From Haemophilus parainfluenzae (GTDB lineage Bacteria > Pseudomonadota > Gammaproteobacteria > Enterobacterales > Pasteurellaceae), in the NCBI RefSeq assembly GCF_900450995.1, contig NZ_UGHY01000002.1, positions 2,168,211 through 2,232,210 of the forward strand: a stretch of DNA of 64,000 bases, read 5' to 3'. The notes beneath the pieces are model-generated. The model made no database searches. It was not told the DNA's origin and saw only the letters and a program-made list of their open reading frames with translations. Below, one piece after another: positions 34,861 to 43,668 of the stretch. A program made the position numbers and the translations under genes. Every line of letters starts with the position of its first letter. Position 1 is the first letter of the stretch.

Positions 34861-35170
34861 CGGTCATTTCTCCTAAACGTTTTAAAGCTAATTCAATTTC
34901 TGACGGTGGGGTTTTCTGTGTTTTCTTAACAAAAGTGCGCAGGATGTAAATTTTCTTCCCTATGGCAAAAGCAAAAAAGGTGCGCGAAATATCTTTATTG
35001 CCAGCGCGCAGTTCAAATAAACCATTACCCATTGCGCGCGTATGCGGGAAACGAAGCTCACTGCCTAATGTTTCTAACTTATCCAGAGCATTTAACGCTT
35101 TAGCTCGCATTATTGGAGATAAGGCTTCAATTTCAGCGAATGCTTCAGGGTGAAATAATAACTCGAACAT
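34850..35170 (-). CDS. higB: HigB/RelE-family toxin (Gp49-like)
   Basis: 106 residues starting MFELLFHPEAFAEIEALSPI. FELRAGNKDISRTFFAFAIG and IYILRTFVKKTQKTP are the RelE/HigB core; family members cut mRNA on the ribosome. It overlaps higA by 11 bases. As an independently transcribed moron in the late operon it could stabilise the prophage or block other phages. Confidence 0.85.
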   Translation of the reverse strand: MFELLFHPEAFAEIEALSPIMRAKALNALDKLETLGSELRFPHTRAMGNGLFELRAGNKDISRTFFAFAIGKKIYILRTFVKKTQKTPPSEIELALKRLGEMTDES

Positions 35171-35184
35171 AAAACTCTCATAAC

Positions 35185-35202
35185 TTTTAAGTTATGCAAA
35201 TC
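35185..35202 (-). promoter_or_regulatory. HigBA operator (inverted repeat)
   Basis: ATAACTTTTAAGTTAT palindrome just upstream of higB, with another ATAAC element close by. Likely HigA autoregulation site. Confidence 0.5.
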
Positions 35203-35239
35203 ATAACATATTTAAAATATAAATCAAAGGTTATATTTA

Positions 35240-35884
35240 ATGAACTACGCACAAACCTTAGCAACGCCAGAAACCGCAACCGACCATCAAATCCAACAAA
35301 ACCAACTAAATTTACATACTGCACTTCCTGCAAAAGTGGTGAGTTTTGACCCAGCAAAACAAACTGTATCACTTGCCATACAAATAAAAATGCAGTTAGT
35401 CGATGGGAGTGGGGCAGATATACCGCCACTTCTTGATGTGCCTGTGAGTTTTCCTCGTGGCGGGGGCTTTGCAGTGACATTCCCGCTTAAAGCAGGTGAT
35501 GAGGGGATAGCGATATTTTCCGAGCGTTGCATTGACGGATGGTGGCAAAACGGTAACGCATCAACGCCTTTAGATTTTAGGCTACATGATTTATCCGATG
35601 CGATGTTTATTCCTGGCATATGCTCTGTGCCGAAAGCTATTGGCGGATTTTTTACCGAAGGGTTATCAATGCAAACCCTTGATGGCGGCACATACATCAG
35701 AATCAAAAACGGCTCGATTTTGATTAAAGGAAATATCGAACATCAGGGCCATACCTCGCAAACAGGCTCGCATAGCTCCACAGGCGTTATCTCGAGCGAT
35801 ACAGATGTAAAAGCAAGTGGTATTTCAGTGAAAAACCATAAACATACAGGCGACAGTGGCGGTAAAACAGGAGTGCCAGAATGA
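35240..35884 (+). CDS. Baseplate spike protein (Gp138 N-terminal type)
   Basis: 214 residues. The OB-fold part contains VVSFDPAKQTVSLAIQIK, PVSFPRGGGFAVTFPL and GDEGIAIFSERCIDGWW, matching the Gp138 family. The C-terminal repeats (GNIEHQGHTSQTGSHSSTGV, KNHKHTGDSGGKTG) form a spike-like domain. It pierces the membrane on contraction. It overlaps the next gene by 4 bases. Confidence 0.82.
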   Translation: MNYAQTLATPETATDHQIQQNQLNLHTALPAKVVSFDPAKQTVSLAIQIKMQLVDGSGADIPPLLDVPVSFPRGGGFAVTFPLKAGDEGIAIFSERCIDGWWQNGNASTPLDFRLHDLSDAMFIPGICSVPKAIGGFFTEGLSMQTLDGGTYIRIKNGSILIKGNIEHQGHTSQTGSHSSTGVISSDTDVKASGISVKNHKHTGDSGGKTGVPE

Positions 35885-36234
35885 GAGTAAGACGACTTAA
35901 TAAAGAGCACGATTGGACATTTGGGCAAGGCTTTTCAAACTACGCAACAGAATCAGATGCCATTGCTCAAAATGTACAAACTCGCCTTTGGTCATTTGCT
36001 AATGACTGGTTTTTAGACCTAGAACACGGTTTGCCTTGGCTTGAACAAATGGGGCGAGGGGTAAATATGGCAGACTGGGAAATCAAAATAAAACGCTATG
36101 TGTTGGAAACTGAAGGTGTAAGCAGAATAACTGATTACCAAGCTAATTTTGATGCAGATACACGCAAGCTGACCATATCGATTGATTACCAAGATATTTA
36201 CGGACAGCAACAAACCGCACGTTATGACGCTTAA
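35881..36234 (+). CDS. Baseplate wedge protein (gp25-like)
   Basis: 117 residues starting MRVRRLNKEHDWTFGQGFSN. LWSFANDWFLDLEHGLPWLE and YVLETEGVSRITDYQANFD are typical of the gp25-like contractile-tail family. Follows the spike gene. The gpJ-like partner is displaced to 39015 by the inserted nuclease and antirepressor genes. Confidence 0.8.
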   Translation: MRVRRLNKEHDWTFGQGFSNYATESDAIAQNVQTRLWSFANDWFLDLEHGLPWLEQMGRGVNMADWEIKIKRYVLETEGVSRITDYQANFDADTRKLTISIDYQDIYGQQQTARYDA

Positions 36235-36257
36235 AGTGTGGTTAAATTAAGTAAAGT

Positions 36258-36278
36258 TTTGTGATGAAGATCGCAAAA
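36258..36278 (+). promoter_or_regulatory. CRP-like site before the SNIPE-like nuclease
   Basis: TTTTGTGATGAAGATCGCAA: half-sites TGTGA (CRP-N) and TCGCA (CRP-S type) with six bases between. It is about 65-75 bases upstream of a TAGAAT/TAGATA -10. Confidence 0.55.
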
Positions 36279-36363
36279 ATAGAAAATTTCTGATTAAAAA
36301 TCTACATAAACAATTTTGGTTCCGTAGAATAGATACTCCTATTTTTAATGAAGGATGCATACT

Positions 36364-37677
36364 ATGGAACCAAGCAATATTTTTGCCACAATTATTGTAA
36401 TTTTAATGTTACTTAGCCCTTTTTATCTTGTTTATCTGATTATAAAGAAAATAAAAAAAGGCAAGGATCAAAAGATACAATCGGAATATAACGACCTATC
36501 ATCAAAAATTAAACACCTACAAGATGAGATTAATGAAAAGTCAAAAGAGTTATCTTTAATTAAGGATGAGCTTAAGAGTTATGAACCAGAAGGGGCTTTA
36601 TTAAGAGTTGGATTATACCAGCCTATATTTAGCTTTGATACCTCTGAAGAATATAAAGCAAAAATTCTTGAATTAAGAGAAAAGCAAAAAGCACTATTTA
36701 AAAGTAATTTGGCTTGTACTTGCTCTACAACATGGACTGTTGGGACAGGTAAAGATGCTAAAAAGCAAGGTGCTAAAATGACAAAAAATAATATTGATTT
36801 AGCTTTAAGAGCTTTCAATAATGAATGTGATGCGCTGATTAGTAAAGTTAGCAGTAGTAATTTTGAAAAAATACGAAATGGAATCCAACATTCTTATGAG
36901 CATATTAATAAGCTAAATCAACACAATTTAATATCTATTAATCCAGCTTATTTAGCTCTTAAGCTAAAAGAATTAATGGCTACCTATGAATATGCCTTGA
37001 AGAAAGAGGAAGAAAAGGCAGAACAAGCCAGAATTAAAGAGGAAATGAGAGAAGAGGCTAGAGCACAAAGAGAATTAGAGAAAGCTAAAGCTGAGGCGGA
37101 AAGAGCTCAACGAGATGCCGAGAAAGAGTTGGAAAATGCTCGGAAACTGCTTGAGAAAGATCAGGCTAACACTGAGCTTCAGGCAAGAATCGCCGAGTTG
37201 GAGCTGAAATATCAAGAAGCCTTGGAAAATAGCCAGAGGGCTATTTCTCAAGCTCAACTAACGAAATCCGGGCATGTTTATGTAATTAGTAATATTGGTT
37301 CATTTGGTGAGAATGTGTTTAAAATTGGTATGACACGCCGATTAGAGCCATTAGACCGTATAAGAGAATTGGGCGATGCTAGCGTGCCATTCTCTTTTGA
37401 TGTTCACGCATTGATCTATAGTGAAGATGCGCCAGCATTAGAAAATGAATTGCACAAGGTGTTTGCGGATCATCAAGTAAACCGTGTCAATCCACGTAAA
37501 GAGTTCTTTAAGGTACCATTAGAGATAATTGCCGACGAGGTCAAAAAACGCAATGCTAAAATTGAGTTTACAATGCTGGCCGAAGCGTCGGAATATTATC
37601 AATCCTTGGCAATGGAGAAAGAGCACAAATATACTGATATTATTGAATCTGATGATGAAGATTTATCAGAAGAATAG
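36364..37677 (+). CDS. SNIPE-like membrane nuclease (DUF4041 plus GIY-YIG)
   Basis: 437 residues. Order: N-terminal TM anchor (IFATIIVILMLLSPFYLVYL), coiled coil, a DUF4041-like central domain (about 90-210; YQPIFSFDTSEEYKAKI, NIDLALRAFNNECDALI), a long charged helix, then GIY-YIG (GHVYVISNIG, VFKIGMTRRLEPLDRIREL, ENELHKVF, NPRKEFFKVP). This architecture matches SNIPE, a membrane-bound defence nuclease that cuts incoming phage DNA. It is a moron between two baseplate genes with its own promoter and terminator. Confidence 0.78.
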   Translation: MEPSNIFATIIVILMLLSPFYLVYLIIKKIKKGKDQKIQSEYNDLSSKIKHLQDEINEKSKELSLIKDELKSYEPEGALLRVGLYQPIFSFDTSEEYKAKILELREKQKALFKSNLACTCSTTWTVGTGKDAKKQGAKMTKNNIDLALRAFNNECDALISKVSSSNFEKIRNGIQHSYEHINKLNQHNLISINPAYLALKLKELMATYEYALKKEEEKAEQARIKEEMREEARAQRELEKAKAEAERAQRDAEKELENARKLLEKDQANTELQARIAELELKYQEALENSQRAISQAQLTKSGHVYVISNIGSFGENVFKIGMTRRLEPLDRIRELGDASVPFSFDVHALIYSEDAPALENELHKVFADHQVNRVNPRKEFFKVPLEIIADEVKKRNAKIEFTMLAEASEYYQSLAMEKEHKYTDIIESDDEDLSEE

Positions 37678-37682
37678 TTACA

Positions 37683-37709
37683 AATCCCTTGACACCCAAG
37701 GGGATTTTT
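37683..37709 (+). terminator. Terminator of the SNIPE-like gene
   Basis: AATCCCTTG-ACACC-CAAGGGGATT followed by T-run; it overlaps the next promoter's -35. Confidence 0.65.
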
Positions 37710-37718
37710 CATTATTAT
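37689..37718 (+). promoter_or_regulatory. Promoter of C4 unit 2
   Basis: TTGACA (37689-37694), 18-base spacer, TATTAT (37713-37718). Confidence 0.7.
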
Positions 37719-37724
37719 TTTTAT

Positions 37725-37810
37725 CAAGCAGATAGTTATCTGCTCAAGGTGTCGAAGCCTTATTAGCAGTAAGCGGTTAGTCCGCTCCCGATAGCATAGC
37801 GGTTTTTTTT
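37725..37810 (+). ncRNA. Short terminated leader RNA, unit 2
   Basis: Contains a hairpin GCAGAT/ATCTGC, the block GCUCAAGGUGUCGAA shared with unit 1, the box GCAGUAAG (37766-37773) and a terminator CCGCT...AGCGG plus T8 (37782-37810). The box is perfectly complementary (8 of 8) to the loop of the C4 RNA downstream. Confidence 0.55.
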
Positions 37811-37884
37811 ATGCGTAAAATTTAGCAACCTTGTTTGTTTATTGCCATTAAACATTCATTACGCATAACCATATCTTATCTATG

Positions 37885-37959
37885 CCGAGTGGGCGACTAA
37901 TACAATACCCGAAAGGGAAATATGTCCAGCTGACTTACTGCAGCCTTCGAACCACTTGG
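37885..37959 (+). ncRNA. C4-type antisense RNA, unit 2
   Basis: Closing stem CCGAGUGG / CCACUUGG; arm GAC-UAAUACAAUA-CCC-GAAA-GGG-AAAUAU-GUC; second arm GCUG-ACUUACUG-CAGC with an eight-base loop. CUUACUG in the loop pairs with CAGUAGG (37996-38002), which contains the ribosome site of the antirepressor (one G-U). Same fold and conserved bases as unit 1. Confidence 0.78.
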
Positions 37960-37995
37960 CGCCCAACTTGCGGCATCTTAAAAATATCGAAGAAA

Positions 37996-38002
37996 CAGTA
38001 GG
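37996..38002 (+). promoter_or_regulatory. Antisense target over the antirepressor ribosome site (unit 2)
   Basis: CAGTAGG overlaps the AGGAG ribosome site of the gene at 38011 and is complementary to the C4 loop CUUACUG (six Watson-Crick pairs, one G-U). Confidence 0.65.
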
Positions 38003-38010
38003 AGACAGTT

Positions 38011-38901
38011 ATGTCTAATCAAATCTCAACTCAAACAATTTCATTCAACAATCAGTCATTAATTACCGTTGAACAAAATGGCGTGCATTATGTTGCTATG
38101 AAGCCTATTTGTGAAAATATCGGCATTCAATGGGAATCGCAATACAATCGAATTAGACGTGATGATGTACTAAATTCAGTTATATTCATCATGAATATGA
38201 CTGGAAGTGATAGTAAGAATTATCAAATGATCTGCTTACCAATCGAATATTTAAACGGTTGGTTATTTGGTATTGATATTAATCGTTGTAACCCAGAAAT
38301 CCGTGACACATTAATCAAATACAAAAAAGAGTGTTATCAAGCGTTACATGATTATTGGTTTAATGGTAAAGCAGAACGCAAAACTACGGTAGATGATCGC
38401 ACAGGCCTACGCAATGCTGTAAATATGTTAGTTAGCAAGAAAGGCTTAATTTATTCTGAGGCTTATCATTTAGTCCATCAACGCTTTAATGTGGAATCAA
38501 TCGAAGATTTAACATTAGAGCAATTACCGCAAGCAGTAGAGTATGTTCACAAAATAATTTTAGAAGGGGAATTAATCACTGAGGCTGAATTGCCTAGCCG
38601 TGAAAAGAAATTCAGCTTTGAATTTACCGAGTACGAACTCCAACAGCTTATTTGGTTATGGTTTGCTTTCAAACGTGGCGTCGGCACATTCCAACATATT
38701 GAGAGAGCCTTTAACGTTCTAGGCTCGAACATGAGTGGGCAAATCTACGGACAGGCTTACGAATATTTAAGCGTGTTACGCTCAACAAACAAAATCTTAA
38801 ACCGCATTACACAAGAGTTTGAGATTGACCCAATGACAAATTGGCGTGTATTAAAACACTTGCGAGGCTTTAATCCAAAAGCAGTCAAAATCGACTTCTA
38901 A
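38011..38901 (+). CDS. P22-type antirepressor (P22_AR_N domain), C4-controlled
   Basis: 296 residues. The N-terminal ~120 residues (SFNNQSLITVEQNGVHYVAM, PICENIGIQWESQYNRI) fit the P22 antirepressor N-domain. A linker follows (NMLVSKKGLIYSEAYH). The last ~100 residues (EFTEYELQQLIWLWFAFKRG onward) are nearly identical to the BRO protein at 4075-4731. Its predicted job is to inactivate a repressor. It sits among tail genes behind a C4 RNA unit. Confidence 0.82.
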   Translation: MSNQISTQTISFNNQSLITVEQNGVHYVAMKPICENIGIQWESQYNRIRRDDVLNSVIFIMNMTGSDSKNYQMICLPIEYLNGWLFGIDINRCNPEIRDTLIKYKKECYQALHDYWFNGKAERKTTVDDRTGLRNAVNMLVSKKGLIYSEAYHLVHQRFNVESIEDLTLEQLPQAVEYVHKIILEGELITEAELPSREKKFSFEFTEYELQQLIWLWFAFKRGVGTFQHIERAFNVLGSNMSGQIYGQAYEYLSVLRSTNKILNRITQEFEIDPMTNWRVLKHLRGFNPKAVKIDF

Positions 38902-38928
38902 AAACAACGGAAAATCCGACCTCACTTA

Positions 38929-38953
38929 CCGCTTACGGGAAACTGTAAGCGGC
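38929..38953 (+). terminator. Hairpin after the antirepressor
   Basis: CCGCTTAC-GGGAAACT-GTAAGCGG perfect stem. The stretch just before it (AAAACAACGGAAAATCCGAC) matches the flank of the BRO gene. Confidence 0.5.
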
Positions 38954-38982
38954 TTTAGGCGTGCTTAAAATCACAACCCGAT

Positions 38983-39003
38983 CATTTCCGATCGGGTTTT
39001 TTA
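38983..39003 (+). terminator. Intrinsic terminator
   Basis: ACCCGATC-ATTTCC-GATCGGGT followed by a T-run, immediately before the gpJ-like gene. Confidence 0.75.
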
Positions 39004-39014
39004 TTGGAGAAAAT

Positions 39015-40156
39015 ATGGCAAAACTGATTGAAACAGGCATTCAAATTGATCGATTAAACGAAATCGTAGCACGATTTGAAGATGGATTTAGACAAATCTA
39101 TGGGCAGAATATCGACCTATCGCCCAACTCACCCGATGGGCAAATGGTGGGCTTACTTGCTCAGATGAAGATGGATATTGAGGAGCTTGCCGAGAACGTA
39201 TATCGACAGTTAGATCCTGATGTTGCGACAGGTGCTTGGCTCGATCAACGAGTCGCTTATGCAGGATTGATAAGACGAGCGGCAAGCTATAGCTATTTGC
39301 GCTCAGTAATTTTGACAGGGGAGCCTTTAACTCACCTTTATGCAGGGATTGTAGTGTCTGACCCACATAAAGTTCGATGGGTATTAACGGCAGATGTGCA
39401 GCTAGATAGTAATGGCTCCACCCGTGCGGACTTCCGCAGCGAAGAATTGGGTGCGTTTAACCTCATAAAAAACACGAATTTAACCATTGAGACCGTTACG
39501 CTTGGTCTTACCTCGGCAACCACATTCGAAAATGCCGAAATTGGCGAGGAAGAAGAAACCGACTTGCAATTACGAGAACGTTTTTTCATCAGCCGAACTA
39601 AAAATGCGCAAAATTCTGCCGATGCTATCCAGTCAAAAATTGCCGCATTGCCTGATGTTAGACAAGTTAAAGTGCTAGAAAACAATACTAAACAACGTGA
39701 TAAATATGGGGTTGAGCCTAATTCGTTGAATGTTATTGTCGATGGCGGTGAAGATGAGCAAATCGCTCACGTTATTTATGAAAATAAAGGAGCAGGGGTC
39801 GGGTTGCAAGGTGCTACAGAAACAACTTTAACGGTAAATGGCGAACGTAGAGCATTGCGGTTCGACCGCGCAACGCCTGTTGATGTGCAAGTGTCTATGC
39901 GTTGTGTTCGATACGAAGATTTTACTGAAGTAGATAAGGATGAAATCAAGCGATTATTATCCATTCAACGCTTTGGCATCGGGCAAAATCTTTCACTTTC
40001 CCGACTTTATTCGCCAATTAATAAAGTGGGTGGTTTCTGGGTGAAAGAACTAAAAATTGGGCGCAAAGGCAGTCTCTCACCACGGAAAATATTACCGCAC
40101 AACCACGTGAATTAATCCGAATTTTAGCAACGGATATAACCATTGAGGTGGAATAA
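39015..40156 (+). CDS. Baseplate J-like protein, frameshift near the 3' end
   Basis: About 380 codons. FRQIYGQNIDLSPNSPDGQM and GAWLDQRVAYAGLIRRAASY are typical of gpJ-like baseplate proteins. Near 40077 the frame is shifted; adding one base gives ENITAQPRELIRILATDITI and a stop at 40154-40156 overlapping the next start. The unrepaired frame ends at 40115. It completes the baseplate with the gp25-like and spike proteins. Confidence 0.78.
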
Positions 40157-40729
40157 TGGGCTATTCTGATTTGTTGATTTGGCAATACCGAAACAAGCCC
40201 AAAGCCGTCTCAACGATTAAGCTATTTGAAAACATTATCGGGCAAGGCTTTATCGATTTATATCGATTGCAAGATGTGCTGAATATTGAAACGGCCACAG
40301 GCATCAGCTTGATTTGGTCGGTAAACACGTCGGGCAATTTCGGGTTATTAATGGCTATCAATTGCGTAAGTTTTTCGGTTTCCGCAATTCGCCTAATGCA
40401 CTGGATTTAGCAAAAAAAGGCTAGGCGGTGCGCAATGGTATCGGAAACGAGACCCACTGTCTGATTCTGTCAGATTATCTGATGATGATTATCGATTCTT
40501 AATTAAATGCAGAATCCTCAAAAACTACCAAATAGGCACGCTACCAAACTTAATTGAGGCGTGCCTATTTATTTTTGGCGAAGGTTGTCACATCGTGGAT
40601 AACTACGATATGACCGTCTCTATCTCTGTTCCAAGCACTATCACATCTGATTTTAAGAAATTCGCAATCAACCACTTAGATATACTGCCACGCCAAGCAG
40701 GTGTGCAATATCTTTTCAACCTAATATAG
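40156..40729 (+). CDS. DUF2612-like baseplate/tail protein, two frameshifts
   Basis: Starts MGYSDLLIWQYRNKPKAVST. Frame breaks near 40313 (restored: LVGKHVGQFRVINGYQLRKF) and near 40421 (restored: LGGAQWYRKRDPLSDSVRLS). Ends HLDILPRQAGVQYLFNLI at 40729. The family lies between gpJ-like and fibre genes in similar phages. About 191 codons when repaired. Confidence 0.68.
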
Positions 40730-40738
40730 AGGTCACAT

Positions 40739-42239
40739 ATGGCATTAGTAAATAAGCCAGATGAAAGCATTTTTGCGTCATCTGCAAAACAAGGTGAGGT
40801 CGATAATTTCCCTGACTTATTGCGTGGTTGGGGGATTACGTTTGACCAAACTCAAGGCATCCCTCCTATGGAGTGGTTTAACTTCTTATTTAAACGACTT
40901 GACGAAAAACACGCTTATTTGATGCAACGAGGGCTACCCGAATGGTCTGCTACGCAAGACTATACTAAAGGCTCTTGCGTGCAGTTTGATGGCGTAAGCT
41001 ACCGAGCATTAAAAAATAGTAAAAATAACAGCCCGAATGAATCAAATTCCCAATATTGGGTACGTTGGGGATTTGCATTGAGTGAAATTGCTCAGGCGAC
41101 ATTAACTCAATATGGGATAACCAAACTCTACACTGGCTACGATAGCCAAAGTGAAGATTTAGCATTAACGCCTAAAACCGCTTATCAGCTAAAACAGCTT
41201 ATTGACTCCAACACACGTGCGCTTGGCAATGTTATCCCAAACAGCAAAAAATCCTCTGCAGTAAATAGCAATAGCGCAGACACCGTGGCAACCAGTGCTG
41301 CGGTTAAGACCGCGAATGATAACGCAAATGGACGCGTGTCAAAATCGGGCGATACGATGACAGGCAACTTAACTGTACCCAATATCATAGTCAACGACCC
41401 AACAAACAATAACAACTCTGTGCAAATAGGTGATGACACAAAGTTAATTGATGTTGACATGGTGCATACCGTTGGATTGCAAGCAACAGACAATGCAAAT
41501 GATGCCTACATTGCCTATGGAGCAACCAAAAAACGATTTGGTTTTGATGGCGTAAATTTTTCAGCTGAGAGTGGTCTTGGCGCAAAATGGCATGGGAGCA
41601 ACAAGCAAGGAGAAGGTGCTTATGTTGATCAATATAACTCATTAGCTCCCTATTATGTCGATGTAGGGAACGCTATGGGGCTAATATCTATTATCCCTTT
41701 ATAAAGGGTAAAGTCGCAAATGGCCATATTTATGGCGAGTCTTTTTCATTTGGTTATGTTACGCCGGGTGTAATTAACCAATTTGGATCAGGCGTCATTA
41801 ATCTTACCGATGATGTTCAAGGTAATAAACAATGGCACTTTCAACATGACGGTATTTTCCGGTCTGCAGGTGATGTGATTTCCGCAAGCGGGATATCACT
41901 CGATGCATTATATAATAATTTAAATACATACAGTAATAAGTTAAACGAACTCATTAATGGGTTTACTGCGACGTGGTATGGCAGCCATTATCAAGGTGCG
42001 GAAGTTTATAAAATTAAACAAGGGCGTTTAATGATTATTCGAATGAATATAGGTGTGATAAATCAATCAGGCAATTACTATCTCCCGAATCCTTTGATGG
42101 TGGGGCCACTGCAATCGCAATTGATTCTGGTGGTGGTCAAAATAATGTCGGTGCAATTTTTGCAGGCGGTAATGTTGTTTATATAGGTATAAACAAAGGT
42201 ACAAATGTTAGCGTTATTGTGATAGGAGTAAAAAATTAA
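40739..42239 (+). CDS. Tail fibre protein, two frameshifts
   Basis: N-terminal ~110 residues (MALVNKPDESIFASSAKQGE) attach to the baseplate; a carbohydrate-type patch (GYDSQSEDLALTPKTAYQL) and a fibre repeat area (GDTMTGNLTVPNIIVND) follow. Breaks near 41676 (restored: GANIYYPFIKGKVANGHIYG) and near 42086 (restored: ESFDGGATAIAIDSGGGQNN). End at 42239 overlaps the next ATG. It sets host binding. Confidence 0.75.
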
Positions 42240-42810
42240 TGAAACAATTTAATTTAACTCAATTAGTTTTCGATGATTTAAATCATGATACCCATCTAAT
42301 AGATGGATGGCATCCTGTAGAAGAACAACGAGATATTGACAAAATATGTGAAACAATAACAGGTGGCGGCAAAGTTTGGTTGGGAAAACGGTAAAATTCA
42401 ATGTTCCGGCAAGGCCCGAGTCAATTTCACGTTTTTAATATGGAGACAAAAGAATTTGAGCTTTCAGCCGAAAAACAAAGCGCACTTTTTGCACAACAAA
42501 AAGAAGGTTTACTCAATAAGTTAGCGGACAAAGCGACCAACTGAAAAATAGCTTGCTGGTGGGCTACCCACAAACGGAAATCGAAAGTTTTTACCGTCAG
42601 GAAAAAGAGGCTCTCGCATGGCAAGCCGACCACAACACACCCACACCAATGCTTTCGCAAATTGCTCGTGTACGTGGTGTGCCGCTCGATGTGCTTATTA
42701 GCAAAGTGATTGAAAAATCCACCCAGTTTGCCGTGGCGATTGGCTTGATTATTGGGCAACGTCAGGCATTTGAGGACCGCTTGTTCGCTTTAAAACACCA
42801 GAGGAATTAA
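42239..42810 (+). CDS. Tail fibre assembly-like protein, several frameshifts
   Basis: Starts MKQFNLTQLVFDDLNHDTHL. Frame breaks near 42382, 42416 and 42541. The repaired body includes NMETKEFELSAEKQSALFAQ and LVGYPQTEIESFYRQEKEAL. The last part, 42553-42810, is open. It resembles small proteins encoded after fibre genes that help fibre folding. Broken by sequence errors rather than decay, since every break lies in or near a short run. Confidence 0.6.
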
Positions 42811-42836
42811 ACCTCACTTGAACAGGAGATTGAACA

Positions 42837-43121
42837 ATGGCAATTCCAAGCAAATTAAAATGTTATGGCTATCACGTGGTCATTGCCATAGACCAACTGT
42901 TTAACGCCTTAACAGGTGGCGCAGCGGATGAAACCCTCTCCAGCCGCACTTATCGCGGTGCTATTTTAGCGGATAAACCGAAAAAACGCTGGCGTGTGCT
43001 GTATCGCGTCATCAATAGCCTTTTCTTTGACTGCAATCACTGCAAAACGGCCTATGAAAGCGAGATTTCGGGCAAACAACATGATGAACGCTTCAAGGCG
43101 GTGCAACATGCAGGAAATTAG
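42837..43121 (+). CDS. Conserved phage protein (94 aa)
   Basis: MAIPSKLKCYGYHVVIAIDQ with DETLSSRTYRGAI and FFDCNHCKTAYESE. This pattern is common in Pasteurellaceae prophages near fibre genes. It has CxxC-like Cys. Function unknown. Overlaps the next gene. Confidence 0.7.
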   Translation: MAIPSKLKCYGYHVVIAIDQLFNALTGGAADETLSSRTYRGAILADKPKKRWRVLYRVINSLFFDCNHCKTAYESEISGKQHDERFKAVQHAGN

Positions 43122-43431
43122 TTTTAACGAGGAAATTAGTTTTAAGTGGATTCGCGGTGATGATGAAGAGGAAACCTTAGAGTTTTACGGGGAAGATGGC
43201 GAACCTTTAGATTTTACAGGCAGTCGGTTTGATTGCGATATTGTGCCTGTAAGCAAAGGCGAGCGTATTTGCCTATCTAGCACAAGCGAGAGTATATCGG
43301 TAAAAAACAATAAGGTGACGTTTATCATCTCACACGATAAAACTGAGCAAGTCGATTGGACGCAAGCTAAATGGGATTTGCAACAAACCAATGGGCAAGG
43401 GCTCATCAAAACCTGTGCGGAGGTAAGATAA
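43108..43431 (+). CDS. Phage protein of fibre region (107 aa)
   Basis: Start chosen at 43108 (MQEISFNEEISFKWIRGDDE), overlapping the previous stop. Beta-rich (KVTFIISHDKTEQVDWTQA, KWDLQQTNGQGLIKTC). Similar to small adaptor or chaperone proteins next to fibres; the exact role is unknown. Confidence 0.65.
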   Translation: MQEISFNEEISFKWIRGDDEEETLEFYGEDGEPLDFTGSRFDCDIVPVSKGERICLSSTSESISVKNNKVTFIISHDKTEQVDWTQAKWDLQQTNGQGLIKTCAEVR

Positions 43432-43463
43432 CTCTCCGTAAGGATATAACTCCCCGTAAGGAT
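43428..43463 (+). repeat. 18-bp direct repeat with ribosome-site-like TAAGGAT
   Basis: Two copies of ATAACTCYCCGTAAGGAT in tandem just before the 65-aa gene. The nearer AAGGA is 12 bases before its ATG, so repeat number could influence translation. Confidence 0.6.
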
Positions 43464-43470
43464 ATAACAT

Positions 43471-43668
43471 ATGACGTGCCTCAGCGCTAAACCCAAAAAC
43501 AAAATCAAGGTGCAAGTGCAATCTAAGCCCATTATTTCCGTTGCACTTAAACCCAAAACTAAAATTAATATCAAGGTGGCAAAAGGATTTAGGGTGATAA
43601 ATGCGGAAAACCCCATTATTCCAACTCTACCTGATTTAATCCTCAACTACAAAATAGGACGACTATGA
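43471..43668 (+). CDS. Small basic protein (65 aa)
   Basis: MTCLSAKPKNKIKVQVQSKP, with repeated KPK-type beta strands (SVALKPKTKINIKVAKGF). It overlaps the next start. Function unknown; probably a minor fibre-region component. Confidence 0.55.
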   Translation: MTCLSAKPKNKIKVQVQSKPIISVALKPKTKINIKVAKGFRVINAENPIIPTLPDLILNYKIGRL

